A stretch of 64,000 nucleotides of DNA from JAEUIE01 sp047602475 (GTDB lineage: Bacteria > Planctomycetota > Planctomycetia > Gemmatales > HRBIN36): assembly GCA_047602475.1 (NCBI GenBank), contig JASGHE010000004.1, positions 1 through 64,000 of the forward strand. The letters run 5' to 3'. Positions 1 through 8,747 of the stretch are shown here, in pieces. The translations under genes and the position numbers were made by a program. The notes beneath the pieces are model-generated. The model made no database searches, had not been told where the DNA came from, and was given only the letters and a program-made list of their open reading frames with translations. Position 1 is the first letter of the stretch, and each line of letters opens with the position of its first letter.

Positions 1-363
1 CTTTTGACCTGTGTAGTACAATACTACTTTACATTTTCTATTGTCAGTGTATTCTACTTCGACATTACCAAGAATAATCCATGCTGTTGCTGGCTCTTGC
101 TTTGTGTCTATCTTTCTTTTTTTTATCAATGTTGACATTACAATAATGTGATAGTCAGGCTCTACCACACACTCGATTTTTTCATCAGGAGTTTTGTAAC
201 TTGACAAAAGGCGAGCTCTGATCGGTTCTGCCAAATGAATTGAGAACTTCATGCTCTTGATCGATGGCTTGGCAGTTGATTCTCTATCCGTTTGCAAATA
301 AAAACTCAGGAACGCGATTTGAATGCAAACACAAAAGCTGACCAGCCATTTAGAAATACACAT
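1..363 (-). CDS. partial small secreted or membrane-anchored protein, candidate partner of Rhs1
   Basis: An open frame starts at the ATG at 363-361 and runs off the left edge without a stop (121 codons visible). The N-terminus (MCISKWLVSFCVCIQIAFLS) is a short basic start followed by about 18 hydrophobic residues, so it is a signal peptide or N-terminal anchor. A purine-rich GGGGGAAG stands a few bases before the ATG. The gene begins only 20 bases after the Rhs1 stop, in the same orientation. The rest is a mixed alpha/beta-looking sequence that I do not recognise. Small genes directly 3' of an Rhs toxin tail are commonly immunity genes; here that is inference from position only. The C-terminus is unseen. 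Confidence 0.6.
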   Translation of the reverse strand, partial: MCISKWLVSFCVCIQIAFLSFYLQTDRESTAKPSIKSMKFSIHLAEPIRARLLSSYKTPDEKIECVVEPDYHIIVMSTLIKKRKIDTKQEPATAWIILGNVEVEYTDNRKCKVVLYYTGQK

Positions 364-382
364 TCTAGCTTCCCCCTATGGT

Positions 383-2137
383 TTACGGATTAGCACAGCA
401 ATATTTCCCAGTACACCCTGTCTTACAGTATGGATATGATGTTTCACTGCAATCCGTACACGCACATACACGGTGCCCAATTTTCTGCGCTATCGCTTTT
501 AAGCATTTCCCAAAATACTCTGTGTTCATATCAGCTCTCAGTTGTTGGCATGACCCTAATGTCAAATAGCCAGAAGCTGACATTAGATCCTTAAAGCAAT
601 TTAGTGTTTTCTCATAGCCGCCATTGAAAATGATGCCACCTTCCTTGTTCACAAAACAAGCTAACTTTGTCTCAGAAAAACCAACTCCACCTGCTACACC
701 ATGGCCGGCTATCGTAAGTCTATCACATTTGCACTTCTTTTTACTAAATTCATTCTTCATGTCTTCACATACAGTATCAAGAGTATCCTTGTTAAAATAT
801 ATCCTGTTTTTTGTGAAACACCATGGCCCTTCACATTTGAAATCTTTCTCAAGAAGGGTGCCGATCGACAGAAAACATTTGCACAGTACTGAATTATTGA
901 AAGCAGGAGACCCTATATCCAGTGGAACAGGAGCGTTAGCATCAGGTCCACATTCTATCGGTGATTTATCTGCTGTAGGCTGCGTATCATCTAGAGCTAT
1001 CAATGAGATATACCTTCGAGCTGCTTGACCATTTAGTGAGTACCCTAATAAAGAAGAATATACAATCGATAAGTAGACATAGTAGTTGTATGACACAATA
1101 CTGTACGCATTCAGTAGACCAAGGTATCTGAACGGATTGATCGTCGTTCCATTAGTTGCAACTTTCACTCCAAGCGCCCTATACAGATAGGAATCCGTCA
1201 CCGTACCACTGTTGTCAGTTAGATTAGTAACCGACCCTGGCGAGTCAGCATGATAGAAACTTGTCACAGACCTCCGCTGACTGAGCACGCTCCCATAGGT
1301 CGTCGGCTCGTGGCTGTAAATCGCTTGGGTTGCATTCGCAGCATCGGTTTCAACTAGGTAAATCTGCCCATCCCAGATGATCTTGCTGGTGACCGCCGCC
1401 GGTTCTTCCGCCATGATTCGCAGATTATCGCACTTGTAGGTGTAGGTGCTGCGGTCACTGGGCCGCAACACCTGTGTCATCCGATTCTCACCATCCCAGA
1501 CATTAGTCGTTCTCGTTAATGTAGGCAATAACTGCAACGTCTGATTTCCATTGTTATCATAACTGAACGTAGTTCTTCCCGTGCCATCCACAAGCCAATT
1601 CAACTGATTGGCCACGTCGCAGGAATAGGTGGTCCTTGCCCCCGAATCGACCATGGCCTTCCGATTCTGCGAAACATCATAAATGTAAGTCACATCATAA
1701 GAATTTGCCCCGGAGCGTCGTTCCCGAGTCAATTGATAAGTTGGATCGTAACTCCATGTCACACGGTCTGCATTGGCCTCAATCACCCGTGTCTTATTCT
1801 GCGTGTTGTCGTAGGCATAGTCATAGCGTGAGACGTAACTGCTGTCAGCTTTGACATTGGCCAGAATCGTCAATCGATCAGCATTGTCATAAGTCATACT
1901 GGCCCGAACTCGATTAGCCAACTTGGTGAGAGTACGTCGATCAATGACATCATAGCTGAAGGTGCTGCGTTCGCTTTGCGGATTGCAGACTGGTGATGCG
2001 TCCAGCTTCATCGTAATAGTAGCTAAACCTGCCGTTATCGGGATCCCGCATCGTGATGTGCTGGCTAACCGCATCGTAGCCATAGGTAATTCGCTTTGCG
2101 AAACTATCCACAGCCAATGTCTGTCGTCCCACCGCAT
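383..2137 (-). CDS. Rhs1 C-terminal half: YD repeats plus Cys-rich tail domain (frameshifted from upstream half)
   Basis: From about residue 51 the frame reads as Rhs YD repeats (SERSTFSYD, SYDNNGNQTL, GENRMTQV), ending in a degenerate Rhs core near residues 355-385. The first 50 residues are out of frame with the repeat pattern, so the true gene continues from the 1950-6083 frame through a one-base indel near 1965-1990. The last ~190 residues form a separate domain with about 20 cysteines, including CKC, CACTDC and YCC clusters. A His-Gly in LTIAGHGVAGG (about residue 479) and a Cys in LTLGSCQQ (about 530) follow buried-strand-like segments, as in the His-Cys dyad of caspase-like peptidases. 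Variable tails of Rhs proteins are usually toxins. The peptidase idea is an inference. The small gene at 1-363 follows at once. Confidence 0.75.
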   Translation of the reverse strand: MRWDDRHWLWIVSQSELPMATMRLASTSRCGIPITAGLATITMKLDASPVCNPQSERSTFSYDVIDRRTLTKLANRVRASMTYDNADRLTILANVKADSSYVSRYDYAYDNTQNKTRVIEANADRVTWSYDPTYQLTRERRSGANSYDVTYIYDVSQNRKAMVDSGARTTYSCDVANQLNWLVDGTGRTTFSYDNNGNQTLQLLPTLTRTTNVWDGENRMTQVLRPSDRSTYTYKCDNLRIMAEEPAAVTSKIIWDGQIYLVETDAANATQAIYSHEPTTYGSVLSQRRSVTSFYHADSPGSVTNLTDNSGTVTDSYLYRALGVKVATNGTTINPFRYLGLLNAYSIVSYNYYVYLSIVYSSLLGYSLNGQAARRYISLIALDDTQPTADKSPIECGPDANAPVPLDIGSPAFNNSVLCKCFLSIGTLLEKDFKCEGPWCFTKNRIYFNKDTLDTVCEDMKNEFSKKKCKCDRLTIAGHGVAGGVGFSETKLACFVNKEGGIIFNGGYEKTLNCFKDLMSASGYLTLGSCQQLRADMNTEYFGKCLKAIAQKIGHRVCACTDCSETSYPYCKTGCTGKYCCANP

Positions 2138-5100
2138 CGAAGCTGTAGGTATATCGTCCTGTCCAGTCTTGTTTTCTCATTCGTTGTCCCACAGCGTCGT
2201 AAACCTGAGTAACTCGGGTCAGGTCCTGATACTTCCAGCCGGTTTTCTTGCCTTCTACATCGTAGAAGTAAGTGGTTCGCAGGTTTCTTCCGTCAATGCG
2301 GAGCGTCTGCTGACCAGCAATATCATATCCATAAGTGGTACGCCGCTGCAAGGCATCCATGACATATAATTGGCGTCCGTTGGCATCGTATGCGAAGCTC
2401 GTCCGATTCGCCTTTCCATCCACCAGGGCCGTTCTTTGGCTTGCCCGGTCGTAAACCGTGGTCACCCGGACGTTAAGTGCATTCAGCGATGCCACACTAC
2501 GGCCAGCCGCGTCATAGATGGTTGTTGTACGATTATTGTTGGCATCCTGCACCGCCAATTGCCGGCCTGCATTATCATAGATGTAGCTGGTTCGAAACTG
2601 TAGTGGATTGATAGTCACCGTCGTCTTCCCGGCGGCATCGTATAACTGCGTCGTGATATTGTTTAGAGCATTCGTAATGCTCCGTTGCTGGTTGTCAGCA
2701 TCGTAGGCGAAGCTCGTACGATTGTTGAGCGCGTTATGCACCGCCACCGTGCGATTGGCTCCATCATAAAGGGTCGTAATTCTAATCCGCAGCGCATTGA
2801 CACTGGCAATCGATCTGTCAGCGGCGTCATAGACCGTGGTGCTGCGATTAGCTAGGGCATCGACCCTGGCTGTCGCTCTTCCAATCGCATCGTAGACCGT
2901 CGTCGTTCGATAGTTAAGCGCATTCAGTACCGCGACCTGCCGACCCGCCTGATCATAGACCATGGAGGTGCGATTAAGCAGCGGACTTATGCTGGCCTTG
3001 ATCTGTCCTGCCGCGTCATAGACCATGCTGCTTCTTCTCGCCAACGGATTAACACTGGCAATCGTCTGATCGGCTACATCATACACCGTGGTATTGCGCA
3101 AGCCGAGCGGATTGATACTGGCCACACTTCGCCCCGCTCCGTCATAAACCATCGTCCCGCGTCTACCGAGCGGATCAATGCTGGTCATCGGTTGCCCGGC
3201 GGCGTTGTACAAGGTGGTGTTACGGAAGCTCAGTGGATTGATATTGGCAATGGACCTATCAGCGGCATCATAGACGGTGGTGTTCCGCTGCAACATAGGA
3301 TTGATGCTGGCAATGCTTCTGCCTGCCTGGTCATAGACCATGCTGCTTCTTCGTCCCAGCCCATCAACCCTGGCAATCGCCTGGCCTGCTACGTCATATA
3401 CCGTCGTGTTCCTTCGCAGCAGCGGATCAATGCTCGCCAACTGTCTACCGGTGTTGTCATAAACATAACTGTTTCGGAAGTTCAGCGGATTGATGCCCGC
3501 GATCACCCGTCCTGCTACGTCATAAACCATCGTATTCCGCTGCGCCAGCGGACTGACGCTGGCGATCACCCGGTTGGCGGCGTCATAGACTGTCGTCGTG
3601 CGATAGCCCAAGGCATTGACTCGCGCAATTGGCCGCTGGGCCGGATCATAAATAGTATTGGTGGCGTTGCCCTGGGCATCGGTCACGGTGATCAGGTTGT
3701 CGTCGAGGTTGTAAGCAAAAGTGGTGCGGAAGCCGAGCGGGTTCGTGACGCTGGTGAGTCGATCGCGCACATCGTAAGTCCGGGTCGTCCTCCGATTGAG
3801 CGGGTCACGCAATACCTGGAAGTTACCGTTGGCATCGTAGCTGAAGCTGGTCCGCTGTAACAGCGGCGAGACCACCGCGATGAGCTGCTCGGCATCATCG
3901 TAGACCATGGTGACGATGCGGCCCATCGGATCGGTGATCCGCACCCGTTCGCCGCCACTGTCATAGCCATAACTCACCCGCTGACCCAGCGAGTTGATCA
4001 GTGCCGCGATCGGGCCATCCGGGGTATAGAGCGTGGTTACCTTGTTATTCAGTGGATTGGTAACGCGATAGACCCGCCCCGAGGAATCATAAGCATAACT
4101 GGTGCGGCGTGCCAAGGGATCGGTCACCGACAGGACTTTGCCCATGATGTCCCGGACATAGGTGGTGCGGTTGCCGTTGGCGTCAGTGATCGCCTGTAGC
4201 TGACTGTAACTGTCATAGGCATAGGTAAAGTGCTTGCCGAGAGGATTCACCGCTGCACTGACTCGACCCACGCTGTCGTAGATGCGGGTGCTGCGCAGCC
4301 CCAGGGGATTCACAATAGCCTTGATCTGCCCGTAGCTGTCGTAGACATAGCTGACCCGGCGGCCCAGGGGATCGATCAAGGCGGTGCGGTTGAAGTTCCC
4401 ATCCCAGGTGAGAGTGGTCACATAGCCTTGCTGAGAGATCACCGTGCTGAAGCTGCCGTTCGTTTCCACGGCATAGGTGATATCGTTGCTAAAGTTGGAG
4501 AGCGATGGCGGCTTCATCGACGCCACCCGATAGGTGCCGTCTGGCAACTGGGCATAACCGAATGAATAGGGCTTGTTGGTATTGAGAGGCTTTTTGATCT
4601 GGGTCAAGAAGCCGTTTGACCAAACGAACGAGGTTTGTCGGCCCAAGCCATCCACCGCCGACACTGTCAAAGGAACCGCTGCCGAGAAGGTGTCATAACT
4701 GTAAGTGGTCCGCACCCCATGCGGGTTCACCGCCACCATCTTGTCATCGCTGGCTGGGTAGAGATAAGTGGTACGCCGGGATTGAGGCGTTTGCCGATAG
4801 CTTAAACGACCGCTGCCATCGTAGGCGAAGGTGGTTCGGGTAGCCCGGGGTGAGACGAGCGACTTGAGCAAGTGGCTGCCGTCGTAGATCATGGATACCC
4901 TGACACCGTCAGGATGGATGATCTGCTGCAGGTTGTTGCTGGTATCGACCGTGAAGGTGGTGATCCGGCTGGCGCTGTCGGTTACACGCTTGAGATGATT
5001 GCTGCCGTCATAAGCCATGGTAGTACGGCGGGCAAAGGGATCGGTGATGCGGGTGAGACGATTGCCCCCGTCGCGGGTGAGTGTCCAGCGGCCCCCGGAG

Positions 5101-6083
5101 GGGTTCAGCACTCGATCCAAATAGCCGTTGGCATCATAACGATACTGAACACCATCGGGCCGGGTCTCGGTGAAGATGCTGCCGTTCTTCTCCAGCTTGT
5201 TGGGGAAGCCTGGTGGAGGAGTGTAAATGCTGCCAAAGAAGGGTGCGGTGTAGACCTGGGTAGCACCCGAAGGCAACATGATGGTGGCGCTGACTCCGGG
5301 ATTATTGGTCAGGTGCCGGTCCCAGGGATGATTCCAGCCATAGCCCTGGGCGCTGGAGTTGGCAGCGACCAGGCTGTTGTAGGTGAACATCGGCTGCGGG
5401 TCGAAGGGGCCGACCGCCGCCAGCTTCAACTGCAACAGGGCATTGCCTGAATTGGTCTGCAGGACTGTCATCCCGGCTACGCCGGCGCTACAGCCACAAC
5501 CGTGGCCGCCCACTTCGTTCGATTCATGAAGTACTTTTTCAATCGAGCTCTCAATCTGATCGATCTGATTAACCAGCGGGGAGATTTTGGTCTTGGGAGA
5601 AGGCGAGCCGTTGACACTGACAATATCAGGAGCGAACTGGACATAGGTCAGATCAGGATTATTGCCAGGCCGGGGTTGAGGATTGATGCTCGCACCGCCG
5701 CCACAACACCCGCAACCACCACTGCCGCCTACGACATCCATCGGTACGATGTAGCCGCCGCCATCGGGCAGGCCGCTGAAGCCATCGAACCCTACGCTGT
5801 TACCCCAAAAGCCGCCCCACTTGCCGGCTCCGCCGCCACCTCCACCACCGCAACCACAGCCGCCACCGGACCCAGCATCGCTACCGTAGAACGGACCGCT
5901 GGAGCTAGTGCTGGGACTCTTCGCATCATATGGACCGTTGATAGCGTAGTTCGGCACGCCATGGCCGCTACCCACCGATGGGCCGCCTTCACAGCAGCCA
6001 CCACCAGCAGGGCCCGATGGCATCCCCGTTACAGGGAATCCCGGCAGAATCACTTCAGGACTAGGGACAGGGTGAAGCGCCAT
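1950..6083 (-). CDS. Rhs1 N-terminal half: giant RHS/YD-repeat protein
   Basis: Start chosen at the ATG 6083-6081, which has GGGAG seven bases upstream; the longer frame to 6137 lacks such a site. No signal peptide is visible. Residues ~25-150 are Gly/Cys-rich (GGGCGCGGGGGGG, GGCGCCGGG), then a linker. About 45 YD repeats of the form G..T.Y.YD..G follow from about residue 280. Rhs repeats fold into a shell that encapsulates a C-terminal toxin in characterised members. The frame ends with LQSAKRTQHLQL and a stop inside a repeat, exactly where the neighbouring frame takes over, so this and 383-2137 are one gene of about 1,900 residues. The upstream neighbour is element A, also on the minus strand. 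Export route unknown; there is no PAAR or VgrG nearby. Confidence 0.85.
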   Translation of the reverse strand: MALHPVPSPEVILPGFPVTGMPSGPAGGGCCEGGPSVGSGHGVPNYAINGPYDAKSPSTSSSGPFYGSDAGSGGGCGCGGGGGGGAGKWGGFWGNSVGFDGFSGLPDGGGYIVPMDVVGGSGGCGCCGGGASINPQPRPGNNPDLTYVQFAPDIVSVNGSPSPKTKISPLVNQIDQIESSIEKVLHESNEVGGHGCGCSAGVAGMTVLQTNSGNALLQLKLAAVGPFDPQPMFTYNSLVAANSSAQGYGWNHPWDRHLTNNPGVSATIMLPSGATQVYTAPFFGSIYTPPPGFPNKLEKNGSIFTETRPDGVQYRYDANGYLDRVLNPSGGRWTLTRDGGNRLTRITDPFARRTTMAYDGSNHLKRVTDSASRITTFTVDTSNNLQQIIHPDGVRVSMIYDGSHLLKSLVSPRATRTTFAYDGSGRLSYRQTPQSRRTTYLYPASDDKMVAVNPHGVRTTYSYDTFSAAVPLTVSAVDGLGRQTSFVWSNGFLTQIKKPLNTNKPYSFGYAQLPDGTYRVASMKPPSLSNFSNDITYAVETNGSFSTVISQQGYVTTLTWDGNFNRTALIDPLGRRVSYVYDSYGQIKAIVNPLGLRSTRIYDSVGRVSAAVNPLGKHFTYAYDSYSQLQAITDANGNRTTYVRDIMGKVLSVTDPLARRTSYAYDSSGRVYRVTNPLNNKVTTLYTPDGPIAALINSLGQRVSYGYDSGGERVRITDPMGRIVTMVYDDAEQLIAVVSPLLQRTSFSYDANGNFQVLRDPLNRRTTRTYDVRDRLTSVTNPLGFRTTFAYNLDDNLITVTDAQGNATNTIYDPAQRPIARVNALGYRTTTVYDAANRVIASVSPLAQRNTMVYDVAGRVIAGINPLNFRNSYVYDNTGRQLASIDPLLRRNTTVYDVAGQAIARVDGLGRRSSMVYDQAGRSIASINPMLQRNTTVYDAADRSIANINPLSFRNTTLYNAAGQPMTSIDPLGRRGTMVYDGAGRSVASINPLGLRNTTVYDVADQTIASVNPLARRSSMVYDAAGQIKASISPLLNRTSMVYDQAGRQVAVLNALNYRTTTVYDAIGRATARVDALANRSTTVYDAADRSIASVNALRIRITTLYDGANRTVAVHNALNNRTSFAYDADNQQRSITNALNNITTQLYDAAGKTTVTINPLQFRTSYIYDNAGRQLAVQDANNNRTTTIYDAAGRSVASLNALNVRVTTVYDRASQRTALVDGKANRTSFAYDANGRQLYVMDALQRRTTYGYDIAGQQTLRIDGRNLRTTYFYDVEGKKTGWKYQDLTRVTQVYDAVGQRMRKQDWTGRYTYSFDAVGRQTLAVDSFAKRITYGYDAVSQHITMRDPDNGRFSYYYDEAGRITSLQSAKRTQHLQL

Positions 6084-6307
6084 CTTCGTACTCCCACGAG
6101 AAGAAAGGGAGCAGACTCGAACGCATTTCCAACTCAACAGCCGACTATCAACTGCTGTATCCTCTCTTACTCTTCGGCTACACGCAAGACCCGGTGCGCT
6201 TTTCGTGGCAAATAACTACCAAGCCTTGTTTTTGACGGCTGCGACCGGACCCCGTTTGGGGTTGAGCACTCAAGCAAGCGAGTCGTTCTGCGTTGCCTTG
6301 AACTCTT

Positions 6308-6511
6308 TCAACGAGTTATCCAAACCAAAGGGAAGGACCCACAGTATTTGCAAGCAGTCTCGAAATGGTCAATGGAATCACGGTAATTGTGTGGGAGTTG
6401 AATTATAGGCGGCGACCCCGGAATCCGGTGACAATACCGACATGATTCACCATGTTGAACAATGATGGCAGTTTCTAGCTTTCGTAGTCTGCTCTTGAGT
6501 TTCTCAAACAT
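6308..6511 (-). CDS. small CxxC...CxxC protein (cassette A, gene 4)
   Basis: A 67-residue protein with a basic amphipathic start (KLKSRLRKLE) and two CxxC knuckles, C24-C27 and C54-C57, as expected for a small zinc ribbon. The ATG has GGAG seven bases upstream. It is the last gene of the methylase cassette. It shares its architecture (helical basic start, CxxC, about 27-33 residues, CxxC followed by a hydrophobic end) with the proteins at 6567-6977, 30052-30327 and 30339-30578. The family is not one I can name; nucleic-acid or partner binding is a guess from the zinc knuckles. Confidence 0.7.
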   Translation of the reverse strand: MFEKLKSRLRKLETAIIVQHGESCRYCHRIPGSPPIIQLPHNYRDSIDHFETACKYCGSFPLVWITR

Positions 6512-6566
6512 ACCGAATCTCCGTAAGTAACCATTAGCCCAGATACAGATAGCACAGCCGGCATAT

Positions 6567-6977
6567 TTACAATGAACCCGCCACTATCTCCGTAGCACTT
6601 GGAAAATCAATCGGAAACACCACATCGTCCTCTTCCGCAGCTAACGTGAGCTGCTGTTCTCTTTCAGCCTTCTCGATCTCATCAAAGAACAGAAAGCGAT
6701 AATGTTTGCGAAACTCGGCCTCATCGCTTGGAGTGATGCCAAGATGTATTCGTAGTTCTTGTTCCAGCTTCCCTCTGTTATGGATGTCGTAATAGCAGTC
6801 TTCTGGGTAAGCGCCACACGTCGTACAAATCGTTCCAATTGCCGACTTGGGTAGGTCACCTTCATAAGGCCAAAAAGCCAAAGGTAAAGCGCCCTTTTCG
6901 CGACCACAATCCAGGCAGTTATCCTCATGGATGTCAAAGAACTTTTCCAGCCTGTCAAGGCGTTTTTTAATGCTCAT
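6567..6977 (-). CDS. small CxxC...CxxC protein with acidic tail (cassette A, gene 3)
   Basis: Start taken at ATG 6977-6975 (MSIKKRLDRLEKF), which has GGAG six bases upstream; a longer start at 6989 lacks one. The protein is 136 residues with knuckles C21-C24 and C51-C54, then a ~75-residue mostly helical acidic extension (EAEFRKHYRFLFFDEIEKAE) that the other three family members lack. It lies 19 bases after the HTH gene at 6997-7383 and 55 bases before the next CxxC gene, so the four genes are probably co-transcribed. Zinc binding is inferred from the CxxC pairs; the function is unknown. Confidence 0.7.
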   Translation of the reverse strand: MSIKKRLDRLEKFFDIHEDNCLDCGREKGALPLAFWPYEGDLPKSAIGTICTTCGAYPEDCYYDIHNRGKLEQELRIHLGITPSDEAEFRKHYRFLFFDEIEKAEREQQLTLAAEEDDVVFPIDFPSATEIVAGSL

Positions 6978-6996
6978 GTGAATCTCCAAGAAAGGG

Positions 6997-7383
6997 CTAG
7001 TTCATAGCCTTCGGTTTAGTAACACCTGCTCGTTGCTCAACTCGATCTAATCGGTCAGCAATATCGGTGATTTCTCTCAACTTGAGACCGTAGTCCAAGA
7101 TGGCTCTTGATGCGCCCAGACGAACTGATGCTGGGTTATTTTCCTTGAGCAGATGAAGGATGGTACGCATGGCTTCCGCGTTGGAAGCAACAAAGGATGA
7201 AGCCGTCCGGCGCAGGATGTCTACCTTGTACTCTTCCAGACGCCTGAGAAACTCCTCGTCTTGGAGACGTCGATAAACTGTCCGTGTGCTAACCTCTGCT
7301 TTTTGGGCTGCCACTTCAGCTGTGGCACCCATCGCCAGGACCGAAATCAATGTTTCATCTGAGCGCGATCGTCGTTTTGCCAT
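6997..7383 (-). CDS. terminase-small-subunit-like HTH protein (cassette A, gene 2)
   Basis: A 128-residue protein. Residues ~8-50 are a homeodomain-like helix-turn-helix (LISVLAMGATAEVAAQKAEV, STRTVYRRLQDEEF), the pattern used by terminase small subunits and by transposase-like HTH proteins. A helical region and a C-terminal coiled coil (ITDIADRLDRVEQR) follow. The start has GGAGG five bases upstream of the ATG. It is clearly paralogous to 30582-30980: both share the TVYR.L.DE.F.R.L..Y motif, the ..VRLGA.(R/K)A.LD.GLKLR segment and the terminal coil. It follows the methylase gene by about 42 bases. No large terminase, portal or capsid gene is in the window, so a packaging role is not supported. 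Confidence 0.75.
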   Translation of the reverse strand: MAKRRSRSDETLISVLAMGATAEVAAQKAEVSTRTVYRRLQDEEFLRRLEEYKVDILRRTASSFVASNAEAMRTILHLLKENNPASVRLGASRAILDYGLKLREITDIADRLDRVEQRAGVTKPKAMN

Positions 7384-7425
7384 GTTCGCCTCCGTGAATG
7401 GATCACTAAGTCAACTTCAGTCTGA

Positions 7426-7809
7426 TTACTGTGCAGCGGTCTCACGAAGAGCTTTTTTGCCCGTCAGGCCCTCCCAACGGCGAACGATGATGTCGCAATA
7501 GAGCGGATCAAGCTCCGTTAAGAGCGCAATTCGATTGGTTTGCTCTGCACCAATCAGCGTGCTGCCAGAGCCGCCAAAGAGGTCGAGCACTGTTTCGCCT
7601 GGCTTGCTGGAGTACTCCAAAGCTCTGACAGCTAACTCCACAGGCTTTTCAGTCAAGTGAAGCATGCTCTGAGGATTCACCTTTTTGACTTGCCAGACAT
7701 CGGTGGCATTGTGCGGTCCGAAGTATCGATGAGCTTTCCCCTCACGCCACCCGTAAAAGCACCATTCATGGTCGCCCATAAAGTCCTTGCGCGTCAGTAC
7801 AGGATGCAA
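7426..7809 (-). CDS. DNA N6/N4-methyltransferase, C-terminal part (frameshifted from 7854-8741)
   Basis: This frame carries the AdoMet-binding part of a beta-class N6/N4 DNA methyltransferase: ALEYSSKPGETVLDLFGGSG has the FxGxG motif, then TELDPLYCDIIVRRW. It matches the last ~130 residues of the intact methylase at 31069-32403 segment by segment (HPVLTRKDFMG, HEWCFYGWREG, AHRYFGPHNATDVW, KKVNPQSMLHLTEKPVELA). The same frame stays open upstream to about 7925 and encodes LWGGYANVANYPPALKKHGL, so the missing middle is present in the DNA. Together with 7854-8741 it is one gene broken by a single-base indel. Confidence 0.8.
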   Translation of the reverse strand: MHPVLTRKDFMGDHEWCFYGWREGKAHRYFGPHNATDVWQVKKVNPQSMLHLTEKPVELAVRALEYSSKPGETVLDLFGGSGSTLIGAEQTNRIALLTELDPLYCDIIVRRWEGLTGKKALRETAAQ

Positions 7810-7853
7810 TTTGTGCCAGATCAGGGATTGACTGAAGTACAGGCCATGTTTCT

Positions 7854-8741
7854 TCAGGGCGGGAGGATAGTTTGCAACATTAGCGTAGCCACCCCAGAGA
7901 TAGTAGGCTCCTCCAGGCCGAAGCGCCGTGCCAGGTTCCCAAACCAGGTATCCAGCATGTTGGCAAAGGCATCATCGCTGAGGAAGTCATTGATCAGAGG
8001 CCGATCTTTGGCCCTGAGCTTTTGATGAGTGGGCCGTGCTTTACCTGGATCTTGGGCAAGATCCATAGCCTGATGATGGCTGCGTTTACGCGCTGTGGCC
8101 TTGAAGGAGGAATTGCCGGCGGCAATGGCGTTGTTACTACGAGGTTCGACCCTGACGTTGTATGGCGGGTCGGTATGTACCATCGCCACCGGCTGACCGT
8201 TAATCAAGCGTTCCACAGTCGCCCAATCAGCCGCGTCACCGCAAAGTAATCGGTGGTTCCCAAGCTGATAGAGATCACCCAGTTGAGTAACGGCTTTGTC
8301 GGGTGGCTCGGGGATGGAATCGGGATCACCGTTAAGATCGTGTTGCTGGTTAGCAAGGAGTTGATCGATTTCACCTAGAGTTAAACCTGTATTGACGATG
8401 GGATAATCTAATTTTTGCAGTTCGATAATCTCGTTGAGAAGCTTAGCCTCATCGAATCTGGAATAAGTTGCGGTTTGGTTGTCAGCGATACGATAGGCTT
8501 TGGCTTCCGCTTCGCTGAGATGATCTGCTACATAGACAGGCACTTCCTCCAGGCCGAGTTCCAGAGCCGCAAAGTAGCGGGTGTGGCCAACAACAATCAC
8601 ACCAAAACGGTCAAGTACCAGTGGTTGGTTGAACCCGAAGGTCTTGATGGATGAGGCCACGGGTTTGATGGCACCCTCATTCACCCTGGGATTACCCGGA
8701 AATGGTTTGATGGTGCTGAGCCTACGCAGGTCAATTAACAT
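7854..8741 (-). CDS. ParB-like nuclease domain / DNA methyltransferase, N-terminal part
   Basis: Residues 1-~100 are a ParB/Srx-type domain (IKPFPGNPRVNEGAIKPVA, VGHTRYFAALELGL, YRIADNQTATYSRFDEAKL). From about residue 170 comes the methyltransferase start, with the catalytic motif TDPPYNVRVEPRSN. The last ~25 residues (after DTWFGNLAR) lose all similarity to the paralogue at 31069-32403, while the correct residues (RPGGAYYLWGGY) appear one frame over. This places a one-base indel near 7920-7935. Orphan methylases with a ParB-like N-terminus are typical of phages and integrative elements. The ATG follows GGAGGA, which lies in a hairpin (8748-8776). Confidence 0.85.
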   Translation of the reverse strand: MLIDLRRLSTIKPFPGNPRVNEGAIKPVASSIKTFGFNQPLVLDRFGVIVVGHTRYFAALELGLEEVPVYVADHLSEAEAKAYRIADNQTATYSRFDEAKLLNEIIELQKLDYPIVNTGLTLGEIDQLLANQQHDLNGDPDSIPEPPDKAVTQLGDLYQLGNHRLLCGDAADWATVERLINGQPVAMVHTDPPYNVRVEPRSNNAIAAGNSSFKATARKRSHHQAMDLAQDPGKARPTHQKLRAKDRPLINDFLSDDAFANMLDTWFGNLARRFGLEEPTISGVATLMLQTILPP

Positions 8742-8747
8742 GAGATT

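Noticed and set aside
4872..6215. Long plus-strand open frames across Rhs1 (e.g. 4872-5450, 5502-6215)
   Set aside because: They mirror the regular YD codon pattern on the opposite strand; residues are repetitive, without start signals or domains.
6997..7383. True phage terminase small subunit, implying a prophage
   Set aside because: Only the HTH resembles it. No large terminase, portal, capsid or tail genes occur near either copy.
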